Positions 33,795-41,635 of a DNA stretch of 64,000 bases are shown in pieces. The notes beneath the pieces were generated by a model. It searched no databases. It saw nothing but the letters and a program-made list of their open reading frames with translations, and had not been told where the DNA came from. Each line of letters starts with the position of its first letter. The first letter of the stretch is position 1. The position numbers were made by a program, and so were the translations under genes. This DNA is from an uncultured Flavobacteriales bacterium (lineage in GTDB: Bacteria; Bacteroidota; Bacteroidia; Flavobacteriales_D; Sanyastnellaceae): NCBI GenBank assembly GCA_937974555.1, contig CALJKR010000061.1, positions 96,100-160,099 on the forward strand, in the 5' to 3' direction.

Positions 33795-35054
33795 CTAACA
33801 CTGTAGTCCCAGAAGGGTAATGTCGTCGATTTGTTCTTGCTGGTAACAGTACGATTTGATTTTATCGGAAAGATGTTTGGGGCCATGTTCAAAGAACAAA
33901 GGTGTTTCTAACCACTCCTTCAAACCGTTCCATTTTAGTCGCTTGTTGTTTTCTCCACCCATGATGTCTACCAATCCATCAGAGAAAAGAATGATTTTTC
34001 TGCCTTTGGCTTGAATAATACCAGAGGGAATTTCTTGATCATACTCCAACATGCGGAAGAATCCTTTGCTCTTTGAAAGGAGTTCGTACGCACCATCTGA
34101 TTCCACAGCAATATTAGAATTGAAATTGGCGTAGTGAATTTCTTTGGAATCCAAATTGATTTTTAATACACAAAAGTCAACCCCGATGCTCTCTAAAATT
34201 TCCGCTTTTTCTTGAGTGACTTTGTTTTTTAAACCTCTAATGATTTCCTTGGTTGCTAAAACCACATCCAAATTTTCTTGGTTGTTCAAGATATAGGTTT
34301 TGGCAACGTCAATAACAAGCACAGACAACAACGCACCTGCAAGGCCATGACCTGTGCAGTCTCCTTGGATGAGAAAAGCTTCTTTCTCTGTACGATGCAC
34401 CCAATGGAAGTCACCACTGATGACTTTGAGCGGAGATTCGTAAAGATAGGTGTTGGGTATTTCTGGTTTGAGTTGTTCAAGAGAAGGAACAAATGCGGAT
34501 TGTATCAATTTGGCATATTCCAACCCTTGCATCAATTCTATATTCTTTTGATTTAATTCAGCCGTTCTGATGTTGACCTGATTCTGAAGATCTTCGTTAA
34601 GCGCGCGCAATTCTGCTTCTTGCGCTTCTAGCCTTCTTTCGTTGTCATATGCATGGATGGCTTCCAAAATCGTTAATTCCAAATCCTTGGGGTACCACGG
34701 TTTTTCTATGAAATGAAAAAGTCCAGTATTGTTAATCACTTCCGCAACGGCTTTTACATCCGCTTGACCCGTGAGCATGATCTTTTTTGATTTGGGGGCA
34801 ATGTGACTGACTTGTATCAAAAGGTCACTCCCTTTCATGGGGTACATCAAATAATCACTGATGATCAATACCAACTCCGCGCCGGCTTCGATGATGTCTT
34901 GGCAAGCTTCCAAGGCGGCTTGTGGATTGTCTACAGCAACCAATTGTATGTCGGAAGGCAGAAATCTTTTCAGGTGATTGATTAATACGTTTAAGATGAT
35001 GGTGTCATCATCTACAGCAATCATGTAACGGTTGTTTTTAGTATACTGACTCAT
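33795..35054 (-). CDS. Response regulator with SpoIIE-type phosphatase output
   Basis: The 419-residue cytoplasmic protein has an N-terminal receiver domain at about 10-130, with acidic pocket AVDDD near 13, the phosphorylated Asp in IISDYLM near 66 and the Lys of FIEKPW near 117. A coiled-coil linker (about 135-190) precedes a PP2C-like SpoIIE phosphatase domain (about 195-418; ISGDFHWVH, IQGDCTGHGLAGA, LFSDGLVDIMGG, IDDITLLGL). This is RsbU/RssB-like architecture: phosphorylation should control dephosphorylation of a partner-switch protein. Its ATG overlaps the hybrid kinase stop by 4 bp, so the kinase is the probable phosphodonor. Confidence 0.9.
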   Translation of the reverse strand: MSQYTKNNRYMIAVDDDTIILNVLINHLKRFLPSDIQLVAVDNPQAALEACQDIIEAGAELVLIISDYLMYPMKGSDLLIQVSHIAPKSKKIMLTGQADVKAVAEVINNTGLFHFIEKPWYPKDLELTILEAIHAYDNERRLEAQEAELRALNEDLQNQVNIRTAELNQKNIELMQGLEYAKLIQSAFVPSLEQLKPEIPNTYLYESPLKVISGDFHWVHRTEKEAFLIQGDCTGHGLAGALLSVLVIDVAKTYILNNQENLDVVLATKEIIRGLKNKVTQEKAEILESIGVDFCVLKINLDSKEIHYANFNSNIAVESDGAYELLSKSKGFFRMLEYDQEIPSGIIQAKGRKIILFSDGLVDIMGGENNKRLKWNGLKEWLETPLFFEHGPKHLSDKIKSYCYQQEQIDDITLLGLQC

Positions 35055-37588
35055 TGCTGTTTTAGATATAAACTCATTTCATCGATGCCCAATCGCATCT
35101 TCCTTACCAATTCTAAACCTGAAGACGGACCGCTTGGAATCATGTCTTCTTCAATGATTTGATTTCGGAAATCTTCCAATTGAGAAAGTGCAGAATCCAT
35201 TCCCATATTGTGCAGATTGGGTCTTAATTCATGCAGTTTGGCTCGTATCACTTTGATGTCATTTTCCAAGATGGCTTGCTCCAGTGTATTGGCAATTTTG
35301 GTTCCTTCTCGTACAAACAATTCCACGATGGAATTAACCACTGAAATGTCGTCCCCAACCAAATCTTTTATTCTGGCCAAACCAAATGAAGGACCATTGT
35401 AGAGGTCAGGACCTTGGCTGTTTTCATTTTGAAGGTCGGGCGGGCTATTTCTTCTATTGAAACGAGCAAGGGTGCCAATCAATTCGTCTTCATTAAAAGG
35501 TTTCACCAAGTAGTCGTTCATTCCAGCATTCTGGCATTTTAATTTCTCAGATTGCTGCGCATTTGCGGTTAATGCAACGATGGGGGTTTGTATTCCTTTG
35601 GATCGAATAATGGAGCAAACTTCGATTCCGTCAATGGTAGGCATTTGAATGTCCATTAGAATCAAATCAAATTGCTCCTTGTCGACAATCTCCAATGCTT
35701 GTAATCCATCGATGGCTTCTGTCACGTTGATTTGATGCCTGTTTAAAAAGGCTTGTGCAACGGCTCTATTCAATGCATTGTCTTCCACAACCAAAACGCG
35801 CATGTTTTTCACATTTTGATTTTTATCAGCAATTTCTGCGTTGTCCTGAGCGGCGTTGCTTTCAGCGTTGTTCACCGGTATCGTTAAAGTCACGGTAGTG
35901 CCAATGTGTTTTTTACTGTCGATATGAATGGAGCCGCCCATCATTTCTATCAGTGACTTGGTAATACTCAATCCCAGACCGGAACCACCATACTTTCTTG
36001 AAATGGTTTCATCGGCTTGCGAAAATTTATCAAAGACGCGATTCAGGAAATTGGGATCCATCCCCACACCCGTATCAATGATTTTAAATTCCAGCACTGA
36101 TTCGGTGGTGGAGAGATGTTTGGCTTTGTAATGCAGTGCAATTTTTCCGACAGGCGTGAACTTGGCGGCATTGCTTAAAATGTTGAGTATGGATTGTTGA
36201 AGTCGATTGGGGTCTCCAAAGTAGCTCATGCTATCTTCAAGATCTCCCGTCATTTCAAATTCCAATTTCTTCTCACGGATTCGATCACTTATCAAGAGAG
36301 CAGCGTTCTTGGCTACAGTCATGGGACTGAAAGCGATGTGCTCCAAACTCAGTTTACCTGCTTCTAACTTGGAGTAATCCAACACGTCATTGATGATGTT
36401 CAATAAGGCATCACTGGCGATATTTGCAATATTGATGTATTCTTTTTGTTCAGGTGTTGTTGCAATGATTTTCAATTCGCGAATCATCCCCACAATGGCA
36501 TTGAGCGGTGTGCGAATTTCATGGGACATATTGGCCAAGAATTGGGTTTTCAAATCAGCCAACACTTCCGCTTTGTTCTTGTCACGGACCAGATTTAACT
36601 CCAATTCTTTTTGTTTGGTGATGTCCCAATGTATACCTACAGAACCGTGGTCATTTCCCTCATTGTCTATATTGGGAGCGCCGCTGATCAACCACCAACG
36701 TGTTTCACCCTTTTTGGTTTTTACTTTTAGTTCGTATGCCCCAGCGTAACCTTCTTGCCTTCGGTGGTTGATTTCATCCATCATTGCGCGGTTGTCATCA
36801 TCCAACAACAATGCGCTTGGGTCTCTGCCCAACAATTCACTGAGGGTATAGCCACTCATTCTGCTGAAACTGGGATTGGCTTTTTTGATCAATCCGTCTT
36901 CACCAACTTCTAAAAGTCCCAGATGAAAGTGATCCAATATTCGATTGAATTTCCTTTCTTGAATATTCAATTGGTTGTCTAAATCGGCTTGAGAAGGATG
37001 ATGTTCAAAAACAAAAACCCGATATCTCAAATCGTCACTGGAGACAAAATAACTGTCGATTGTACATTTTCTGGCTTCGCCGCAGGACAGGGGTTGTCTG
37101 ATTAAAACTTCATTTCCCAATTGTACTTTTTTGTACAAAGCGATGAGTTCGTTCGGCTCAGCACTTCCCGATAATACTACGTCGACATCATTTAAAAAAA
37201 TGTCTGATGTTTTCTCAAAAATGGGTAGTTGTGGATAGCCTTCATTTTGGTAATGCAAAACATGGCCATCTTCTGATACTATGAGACAAGCAAAGTTGTC
37301 GATGTTGTTGAGAAGTTGACGTTGAAGGGGCAAGAATGAAACAAAGATTTGATCATGAAGTATTTTGTAGACGGCTTGGTAAGGTTCTCCATCAATTCTA
37401 CAATCTACTTCACCGAGTTGGCTTTCAAGCCAAAGGGGCAAATGAAAATCTAACCAATGACCTACGGTGGAATTGTCTACAACGAGGTTGTCAAAAGCAA
37501 TACTTTTTATATCATGAGAAATGCCAACCTTGATAAAATAAGGTTGGCAAAAACCATGGGGGGTATTTAATTTAAACGCCTTCAACAA
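35051..37588 (-). CDS. Hybrid sensor histidine kinase (PAS-HisKA-HATPase-REC-HPt)
   Basis: The protein has 845 residues without clear transmembrane helices. The N-terminal 1-205 is an unassigned sensory region, possibly a degenerate PAS. A PAS domain follows at about 212-330 (ILDHFHLGLLEVGEDG). HisKA has the His in NMSHEIRTPLN near 354. HATPase motifs include NILSNAAKF, DTGVGMD and GGSGLGLSI. The receiver has Asp in LILMDIQMP near 643, and a C-terminal HPt has the His in LHELRPNLHNMG near 786. The frame has no ATG near its start; the TTG at 37588 is the best guess. A 10-bp-stem hairpin lies in codons 14-22. It heads an operon with a phosphatase response regulator and an AlbA_2 protein. Confidence 0.88.
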   Translation of the reverse strand: MLKAFKLNTPHGFCQPYFIKVGISHDIKSIAFDNLVVDNSTVGHWLDFHLPLWLESQLGEVDCRIDGEPYQAVYKILHDQIFVSFLPLQRQLLNNIDNFACLIVSEDGHVLHYQNEGYPQLPIFEKTSDIFLNDVDVVLSGSAEPNELIALYKKVQLGNEVLIRQPLSCGEARKCTIDSYFVSSDDLRYRVFVFEHHPSQADLDNQLNIQERKFNRILDHFHLGLLEVGEDGLIKKANPSFSRMSGYTLSELLGRDPSALLLDDDNRAMMDEINHRRQEGYAGAYELKVKTKKGETRWWLISGAPNIDNEGNDHGSVGIHWDITKQKELELNLVRDKNKAEVLADLKTQFLANMSHEIRTPLNAIVGMIRELKIIATTPEQKEYINIANIASDALLNIINDVLDYSKLEAGKLSLEHIAFSPMTVAKNAALLISDRIREKKLEFEMTGDLEDSMSYFGDPNRLQQSILNILSNAAKFTPVGKIALHYKAKHLSTTESVLEFKIIDTGVGMDPNFLNRVFDKFSQADETISRKYGGSGLGLSITKSLIEMMGGSIHIDSKKHIGTTVTLTIPVNNAESNAAQDNAEIADKNQNVKNMRVLVVEDNALNRAVAQAFLNRHQINVTEAIDGLQALEIVDKEQFDLILMDIQMPTIDGIEVCSIIRSKGIQTPIVALTANAQQSEKLKCQNAGMNDYLVKPFNEDELIGTLARFNRRNSPPDLQNENSQGPDLYNGPSFGLARIKDLVGDDISVVNSIVELFVREGTKIANTLEQAILENDIKVIRAKLHELRPNLHNMGMDSALSQLEDFRNQIIEEDMIPSGPSSGLELVRKMRLGIDEMSLYLKQQ
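37522..37549. repeat. Perfect inverted repeat in the 5' end of the hybrid kinase gene
   Basis: TGCCAACCTT (37522-37531) and AAGGTTGGCA (37540-37549) are perfect 10-bp arms with an 8-nt loop. On the minus strand it would form a hairpin within the first 22 codons of the TTG-started kinase. It could affect translation or mark that the real start is downstream. Confidence 0.5.
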
Positions 37589-37635
37589 TCAAATCATTTC
37601 TATAAAAATACACCAAAAAGGAACAGGACACTCGT

Positions 37636-38208
37636 TTATTTTATGAGGACAGTCAGTTCTTCAGCCAAAGGCGAAACTTTGGATGGGAAGTGCTTTAACC
37701 ATTGCCCTTCTGGGGAAATCAGAATTTTATTGAAATTCCAAGAGATTTCTGCATCAGATACACCATTTAATTGTTTGGACGTCAACCATTGGTAAATGGG
37801 GTGCTGGTTTTTACCCTTGACATCAATTTTTTCTGTAATGGGGAATGTAACGCCGTAATTTTTGGAGCAGAAGGAGGCGATTTCTTCAGCATTGCCGGGT
37901 TCTTGTCCCAAAAATTGATTGCAAGGAAAACCAATGATGACCAATTTGTCAGACATTTTTTCGTACAAATCTTGCAATTCTGCATACTGAGGGGTGTACC
38001 CACATTTTGACGCCACATTTACACACAGGATGTATTTTCCTTTGTATTGGGACAAGTCCAAAGCCTCGTTTTCCAAACTTTTAATTGGAATGGAATAGAA
38101 GGGGATAACTTCTTGAGCAATCATATTTTCTGGTTTTTGCCAGCGACTGCGAAATCCGAAGAGGATTGCAAGTGCAGCCACAGCCACAAGTAATAGTAAT
38201 ATTTTCAT
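37636..38208 (-). CDS. Membrane-anchored glutathione peroxidase family protein
   Basis: This 190-residue thiol peroxidase reduces hydroperoxides. The catalytic tetrad is present: Cys69 (ASKCGYT), Gln98 (PCNQF), Trp157 and Asn158 (SWNFNK). The peroxidatic residue is Cys, not selenocysteine. Residues 2-19 form an N-terminal hydrophobic segment, so the enzyme is probably anchored with its domain in the periplasm; the lack of a cleavage site or lipobox favours an anchor. Bacterial members usually use thioredoxin as reductant. I take the ATG at 38208; the frame runs to 38223. The hybrid kinase gene lies 47 bp downstream in the same direction. Confidence 0.9.
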   Translation of the reverse strand: MKILLLLVAVAALAILFGFRSRWQKPENMIAQEVIPFYSIPIKSLENEALDLSQYKGKYILCVNVASKCGYTPQYAELQDLYEKMSDKLVIIGFPCNQFLGQEPGNAEEIASFCSKNYGVTFPITEKIDVKGKNQHPIYQWLTSKQLNGVSDAEISWNFNKILISPEGQWLKHFPSKVSPLAEELTVLIK

Positions 38209-38239
38209 AAAAATGAAAACCATTTGGGTTGAGTAATGT

Positions 38240-38785
38240 TCAATGAATGATTCTTTTTTTTATCATCACGGCTGGATTTCCTTGCCATATCTCGTAGGCT
38301 GGGATGGTATGATGAACAACGGATCCTGCCGCAATGACGGCGTGATTTTCAATTTGGGCGCCAGGCAATAGGGTTGATTTGGCTCCAATCCAGGCCCCAT
38401 CGGCAATTTGAATGGGGTGAAGGGTTAGATCAAAACTTTCGTTGTCCCAGCGATGATTCCCTGTTATTAAGGTTACGCCTTGCGATAGACATACGTTGGA
38501 TCCAATATCAACCTGGGTTAAATTATCGATCCAAGTATTTTCTCCAATCCAGGTGTTGTTTCCAATGGACAATAGCCAGGGATGTTTGATGTTTACTCCA
38601 GGGCGAATAACGCAACCCTTGCCTACATGGGCACCAAATATTTTCAAACCCATGACTCTAATGAATGAGAAAGGGTGGGAAGATTTTAGAAGGAGTGCAT
38701 TGGCTAAAAACCAAAGAGATCTTTTCAAAAATGATCCAGGTTGGTATTCTGGATTGCGAAACTTGGAAAGATCTACCTTTTTCAT
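38240..38785 (-). CDS. WcaF-like hexapeptide acetyltransferase
   Basis: This 181-residue acyltransferase has a left-handed beta-helix (VGKGCVIRPGVNIKHP, IGNNTWIGENTWIDNLTQ, AWIGAKSTLLPGAQIENHAV) typical of WcaF/maltose O-acetyltransferase-like enzymes that acetylate sugars for exopolysaccharide. The N-terminal FRNPEYQPGSFLKRSLWFL is common in WcaF relatives. It is the last gene of a leftward operon; its ATG overlaps the dapA stop by 4 bp. The acceptor is unknown; a role in surface glycan decoration is inferred. Confidence 0.85.
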   Translation of the reverse strand: MKKVDLSKFRNPEYQPGSFLKRSLWFLANALLLKSSHPFSFIRVMGLKIFGAHVGKGCVIRPGVNIKHPWLLSIGNNTWIGENTWIDNLTQVDIGSNVCLSQGVTLITGNHRWDNESFDLTLHPIQIADGAWIGAKSTLLPGAQIENHAVIAAGSVVHHTIPAYEIWQGNPAVMIKKRIIH

Positions 38786-39669
38786 GATAGGAACCCCTGA
38801 TCAATCATTTCATGTCGGAGTTTTTCACTGGTGGTGTGAGAAACAGGCACCAAGGGCAATCTCAAGTAATGCTCACAGATATTCAATTGATCCAATACTT
38901 CTTTAATTCCTGCCGGATTGCCTTCAGTGAATAGCAAATGGATGATGTCCAACAAACGGTAATGAATGGCGCGTGCTTGATCCATTTCATTGTTTAAAGC
39001 GTGGTGGACCATTTCTGAAAATTCTTTGGGAAATGCATTTCCGACAACCGAAATGACGCCATCGGCACCACTGGCAATCAAAGGCAATGTTAGGGCGTCG
39101 TCTCCGCTGATGACCATAAACTCTTTGGGAGTTTGTTGAATAACCGCCATGACTTGCTCCACATTTCCTGAGGCTTCCTTGATTCCAATCACGTTGCGAC
39201 AGTCAAAAGCAATTCTACTTACCGTGTCTGGCAATAGATTGACTCCCGTTCTACCGGGAACATTGTACAATATGATGGGCAATTTGCTGCTTTCAGAAAG
39301 CGCTTTGTAATGCTCGTATAAACCGTTTTGTGTGGGCTTGTTGTAATAAGGAGTGACGGATAAAATGGCTGAGATGCCATGGGTTTCCAAACGACTAAGC
39401 TGAGCGGCTATGTCTTGGGTATTGTTTCCTCCAATTCCAAGGACAATGGGTTTTCGTCCGTTGTTACAAGCCATCACAGTATCCAAAACCAATTTTCGTT
39501 CTTCTTTATTCAGTGTGACAGATTCCCCAGTGGTGCCCATCACCACCAAATAATCCGCTCCTCCTGTAACCAGGTGGTCTGTCAATTTTTTTAACGCTGG
39601 AACATCAACTTCTCCTGCCTTTGTAAACGGAGTGATCATCGCCACTCCCAATCCTTTCAATTCATTCAT
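38782..39669 (-). CDS. dapA: 4-hydroxy-tetrahydrodipicolinate synthase
   Basis: DapA condenses pyruvate and aspartate semialdehyde, the first step of the diaminopimelate/lysine pathway that supplies peptidoglycan. The 295-residue TIM-barrel protein has GTTGES near 45, the Tyr of YNVPGRTG near 132 and the Schiff-base Lys in VIGIKEASG near 164. Its ATG overlaps the upstream DUF6913-like gene by 4 bp and its stop overlaps the acetyltransferase gene by 4 bp, so the three genes form one operon with translational coupling. Confidence 0.97.
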   Translation of the reverse strand: MNELKGLGVAMITPFTKAGEVDVPALKKLTDHLVTGGADYLVVMGTTGESVTLNKEERKLVLDTVMACNNGRKPIVLGIGGNNTQDIAAQLSRLETHGISAILSVTPYYNKPTQNGLYEHYKALSESSKLPIILYNVPGRTGVNLLPDTVSRIAFDCRNVIGIKEASGNVEQVMAVIQQTPKEFMVISGDDALTLPLIASGADGVISVVGNAFPKEFSEMVHHALNNEMDQARAIHYRLLDIIHLLFTEGNPAGIKEVLDQLNICEHYLRLPLVPVSHTTSEKLRHEMIDQGFLS

Positions 39670-40220
39670 TTCAACGCGCTATTTCCTAAGTAAATTTTTA
39701 ATTGCTGTAGGTAGTTTTCAAAAACCACCGGTGGCTTGAGAATCAACATGAAGTCAGCAAATTTTTCTGATCCTGAAGCCTGTAATCCAATTTTCATTTT
39801 GGCCTTGCTTTCTTTGAATAAATAAAGCAGCGGCAACACATTTCCATCGGACAAATCAATCAACATGTCAAACTCTTCATTGCGAAATGCAGTAACCCGA
39901 CTGATGGGTCTTCTGTGCCAATTGAGATCGTCTTGGGTGAAGTATCCAAATTCCAACTTTTGAGATTGCCAAATGGGTAACATCTTTTCTTTGACCGGCA
40001 CATAACCCAAAGCACGGATATTTTTCACTTCATGCTTTTCTTTGAGTTCCTTGGCAAAAGCCCTGATCTTATTGTACAATCTCTCATCGTCATCCTGGTA
40101 TAGAATGCCGATGCTTTTGGCGGTATCGAAATTGAACGCATGTTTAATACGCACAGGCTCAGAGATTTTCTTGAGCATTTGAAATCCCGCTTTCTGCTTT
40201 ACCTGTTGTACAATTTTCAT
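39666..40220 (-). CDS. DUF6913-like protein
   Basis: This 184-residue soluble protein resembles a Bacteroidota family of unknown function found near dapA or other cell-wall genes. Recognisable segments are SIGILYQDDDERLYNKIRAF near 42 and DMLIDLSDGNVLPLLYLFKE near 117. No catalytic motif is clear. I place the start at ATG 40220; the frame extends to 40388 but that part overlaps the divergent permease gene. A -7 box ends 5 nt before this ATG. It is first in the operon with dapA. Confidence 0.75.
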   Translation of the reverse strand: MKIVQQVKQKAGFQMLKKISEPVRIKHAFNFDTAKSIGILYQDDDERLYNKIRAFAKELKEKHEVKNIRALGYVPVKEKMLPIWQSQKLEFGYFTQDDLNWHRRPISRVTAFRNEEFDMLIDLSDGNVLPLLYLFKESKAKMKIGLQASGSEKFADFMLILKPPVVFENYLQQLKIYLGNSALK

Positions 40221-40225
40221 CCGAA

Positions 40226-40233
40226 CAAAAATA
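40226..40233 (-). promoter_or_regulatory. -7 promoter box of the DUF6913-dapA operon
   Basis: On the minus strand TATTTTTG is a perfect TAnnTTTG, followed by 5 nt (TTCGG) and the ATG at 40220. It supports this start over the longer reading frame. Confidence 0.5.
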
Positions 40234-40290
40234 ACCAAGAAAAATAATTTTTGATTCTTTACATTAGCAAAACTCAAAATAATATTTAGA

Positions 40291-41595
40291 ATGACACAAA
40301 ATTCCAAAGGATTGTCTCTGTTTGCCTTGATCATGATTGCAATTGGTAGTACGATTGGTTCGGGGGTTTTTAAAACTCCAACGGACATTGCTCAGGCGGT
40401 ACCGGATGTTTTTTCGATGAGTGTTTTGTGGATTTTGGGCGGTGTGGTTTCCATGGTGGGGGCACTGGTATTTGCTGAATTGGGTACCAAAATCACGCAA
40501 GCAGGTGGGGTATATTCTTATTTGAGAGAGACCATAGGGGAATTGCCTGCTTTTCTGTATGGTTGGTGTCTTTTAACCGTGGTTAGTTCGGGGACCATTG
40601 CGGCTTTGATTGTGGTGTTTGCAGATTACATGCAAAAATTCTTGGGCTATTCAGATCAGTTGATTCCGCTGGTGGCGGCGATTGCGATTGTCGTTTTGAC
40701 CTTATTCAATGCCTTTTCCTTGAAGGGGTCTGAGTGGTTTGCCAATATCGCAACGATATTAAAGATGATCGGCATTTTTGGCGTGATTATCATTTTGCTT
40801 TTCATGGACCAATCAGCTACGGGCAATGACGCATTGGTGGGTATGGCTTCACAATCGGAATTCAATTGGGCCAAAGCTTTTGTTGGAGTTTTGTGGTCAT
40901 ACACGGGATGGCATTATGCCAGCTTTGTGAGTGGTGATGCCAAAAATCCCAAGCGCGATGTGCCCATGGCGATGATCATCGGTACATTGACTGTTACGTT
41001 GATTTATGTATTGTGCAACTTGGGTTACACCCATGTAATGTCCATTACTGAAATTCAAAATACCAAGACATTGGCAGCCGATGCGATGGAGCGGGTGTGG
41101 GTAGGGTCTGGTTTTTGGGTTTCTATTTTGATTGCACTATCGGTTTTTGGTTGTGCAGGGTTGTATATTTTGGCCACGCCCCGAATCATTCAGCAGATGT
41201 CCAAGGAAGGGGTGTTCTTTAAAACTTTTGCGACAGCACATCCCCAATTTGGGGTTCCGTTGAACGCGATCATAATGCAATCCGTTTGGGCGATTGTTTT
41301 GGTATTTGTTTGGGGGAAATTTGAGGCTTTGTATACCTACGTTACCATCACTGAATGGTTCTTTTTGTTGTTAACTGCGTTGGGTTTTGTGATTTATGTT
41401 TTGGGACGAAAAAAGGAAGGGCTTTCTCTTCGGACGGTGATTTTTATTGTGTTGTCATTTGCATTTTCTGCGGTAGTAACGTGGTTTATCGTGGCCAATG
41501 CCCAATCAGATAACCCCGCAGTTTATTACGGGTTATTGGTTATTCCCATTGGAGCAGTGGTCTATTTTGTCATGAAGTCCAGTTCTAAAAAGTAA
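40291..41595 (+). CDS. APC family amino acid permease
   Basis: This inner-membrane protein of 434 residues has about 12 hydrophobic helices. The amino acid-polyamine-organocation signature GSTIGSGVFKTP near 18-29 starts helix 1, and the helix 3 and 8 patterns (ELGTKITQAGGVYSYLRE; YILATPRIIQQMSKEG) agree with the family. It would import or exchange amino acids; the substrate cannot be read. It is divergent from the DUF6913-dapA operon. The region before it holds only an imperfect -7 box. The metalloprotease gene follows 40 bp downstream. Confidence 0.9.
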   Translation: MTQNSKGLSLFALIMIAIGSTIGSGVFKTPTDIAQAVPDVFSMSVLWILGGVVSMVGALVFAELGTKITQAGGVYSYLRETIGELPAFLYGWCLLTVVSSGTIAALIVVFADYMQKFLGYSDQLIPLVAAIAIVVLTLFNAFSLKGSEWFANIATILKMIGIFGVIIILLFMDQSATGNDALVGMASQSEFNWAKAFVGVLWSYTGWHYASFVSGDAKNPKRDVPMAMIIGTLTVTLIYVLCNLGYTHVMSITEIQNTKTLAADAMERVWVGSGFWVSILIALSVFGCAGLYILATPRIIQQMSKEGVFFKTFATAHPQFGVPLNAIIMQSVWAIVLVFVWGKFEALYTYVTITEWFFLLLTALGFVIYVLGRKKEGLSLRTVIFIVLSFAFSAVVTWFIVANAQSDNPAVYYGLLVIPIGAVVYFVMKSSSKK

Positions 41596-41609
41596 ATGGA
41601 ATAATCGCT

Positions 41610-41617
41610 TATATTCG
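41610..41617 (+). promoter_or_regulatory. -7-like box (TTCG variant) of the metalloprotease gene
   Basis: TATATTCG lies 18 nt before the ATG at 41636. It differs from TAnnTTTG at one base and is identical to the box before the giant surface-protein gene. Confidence 0.3.
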
Positions 41618-41635
41618 CTGACAAAGTTCAGTGAA

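Noticed and set aside
37636..38208. Selenocysteine glutathione peroxidase
   Set aside because: The catalytic position is an encoded Cys (ASKCGYT), with no in-frame TGA.
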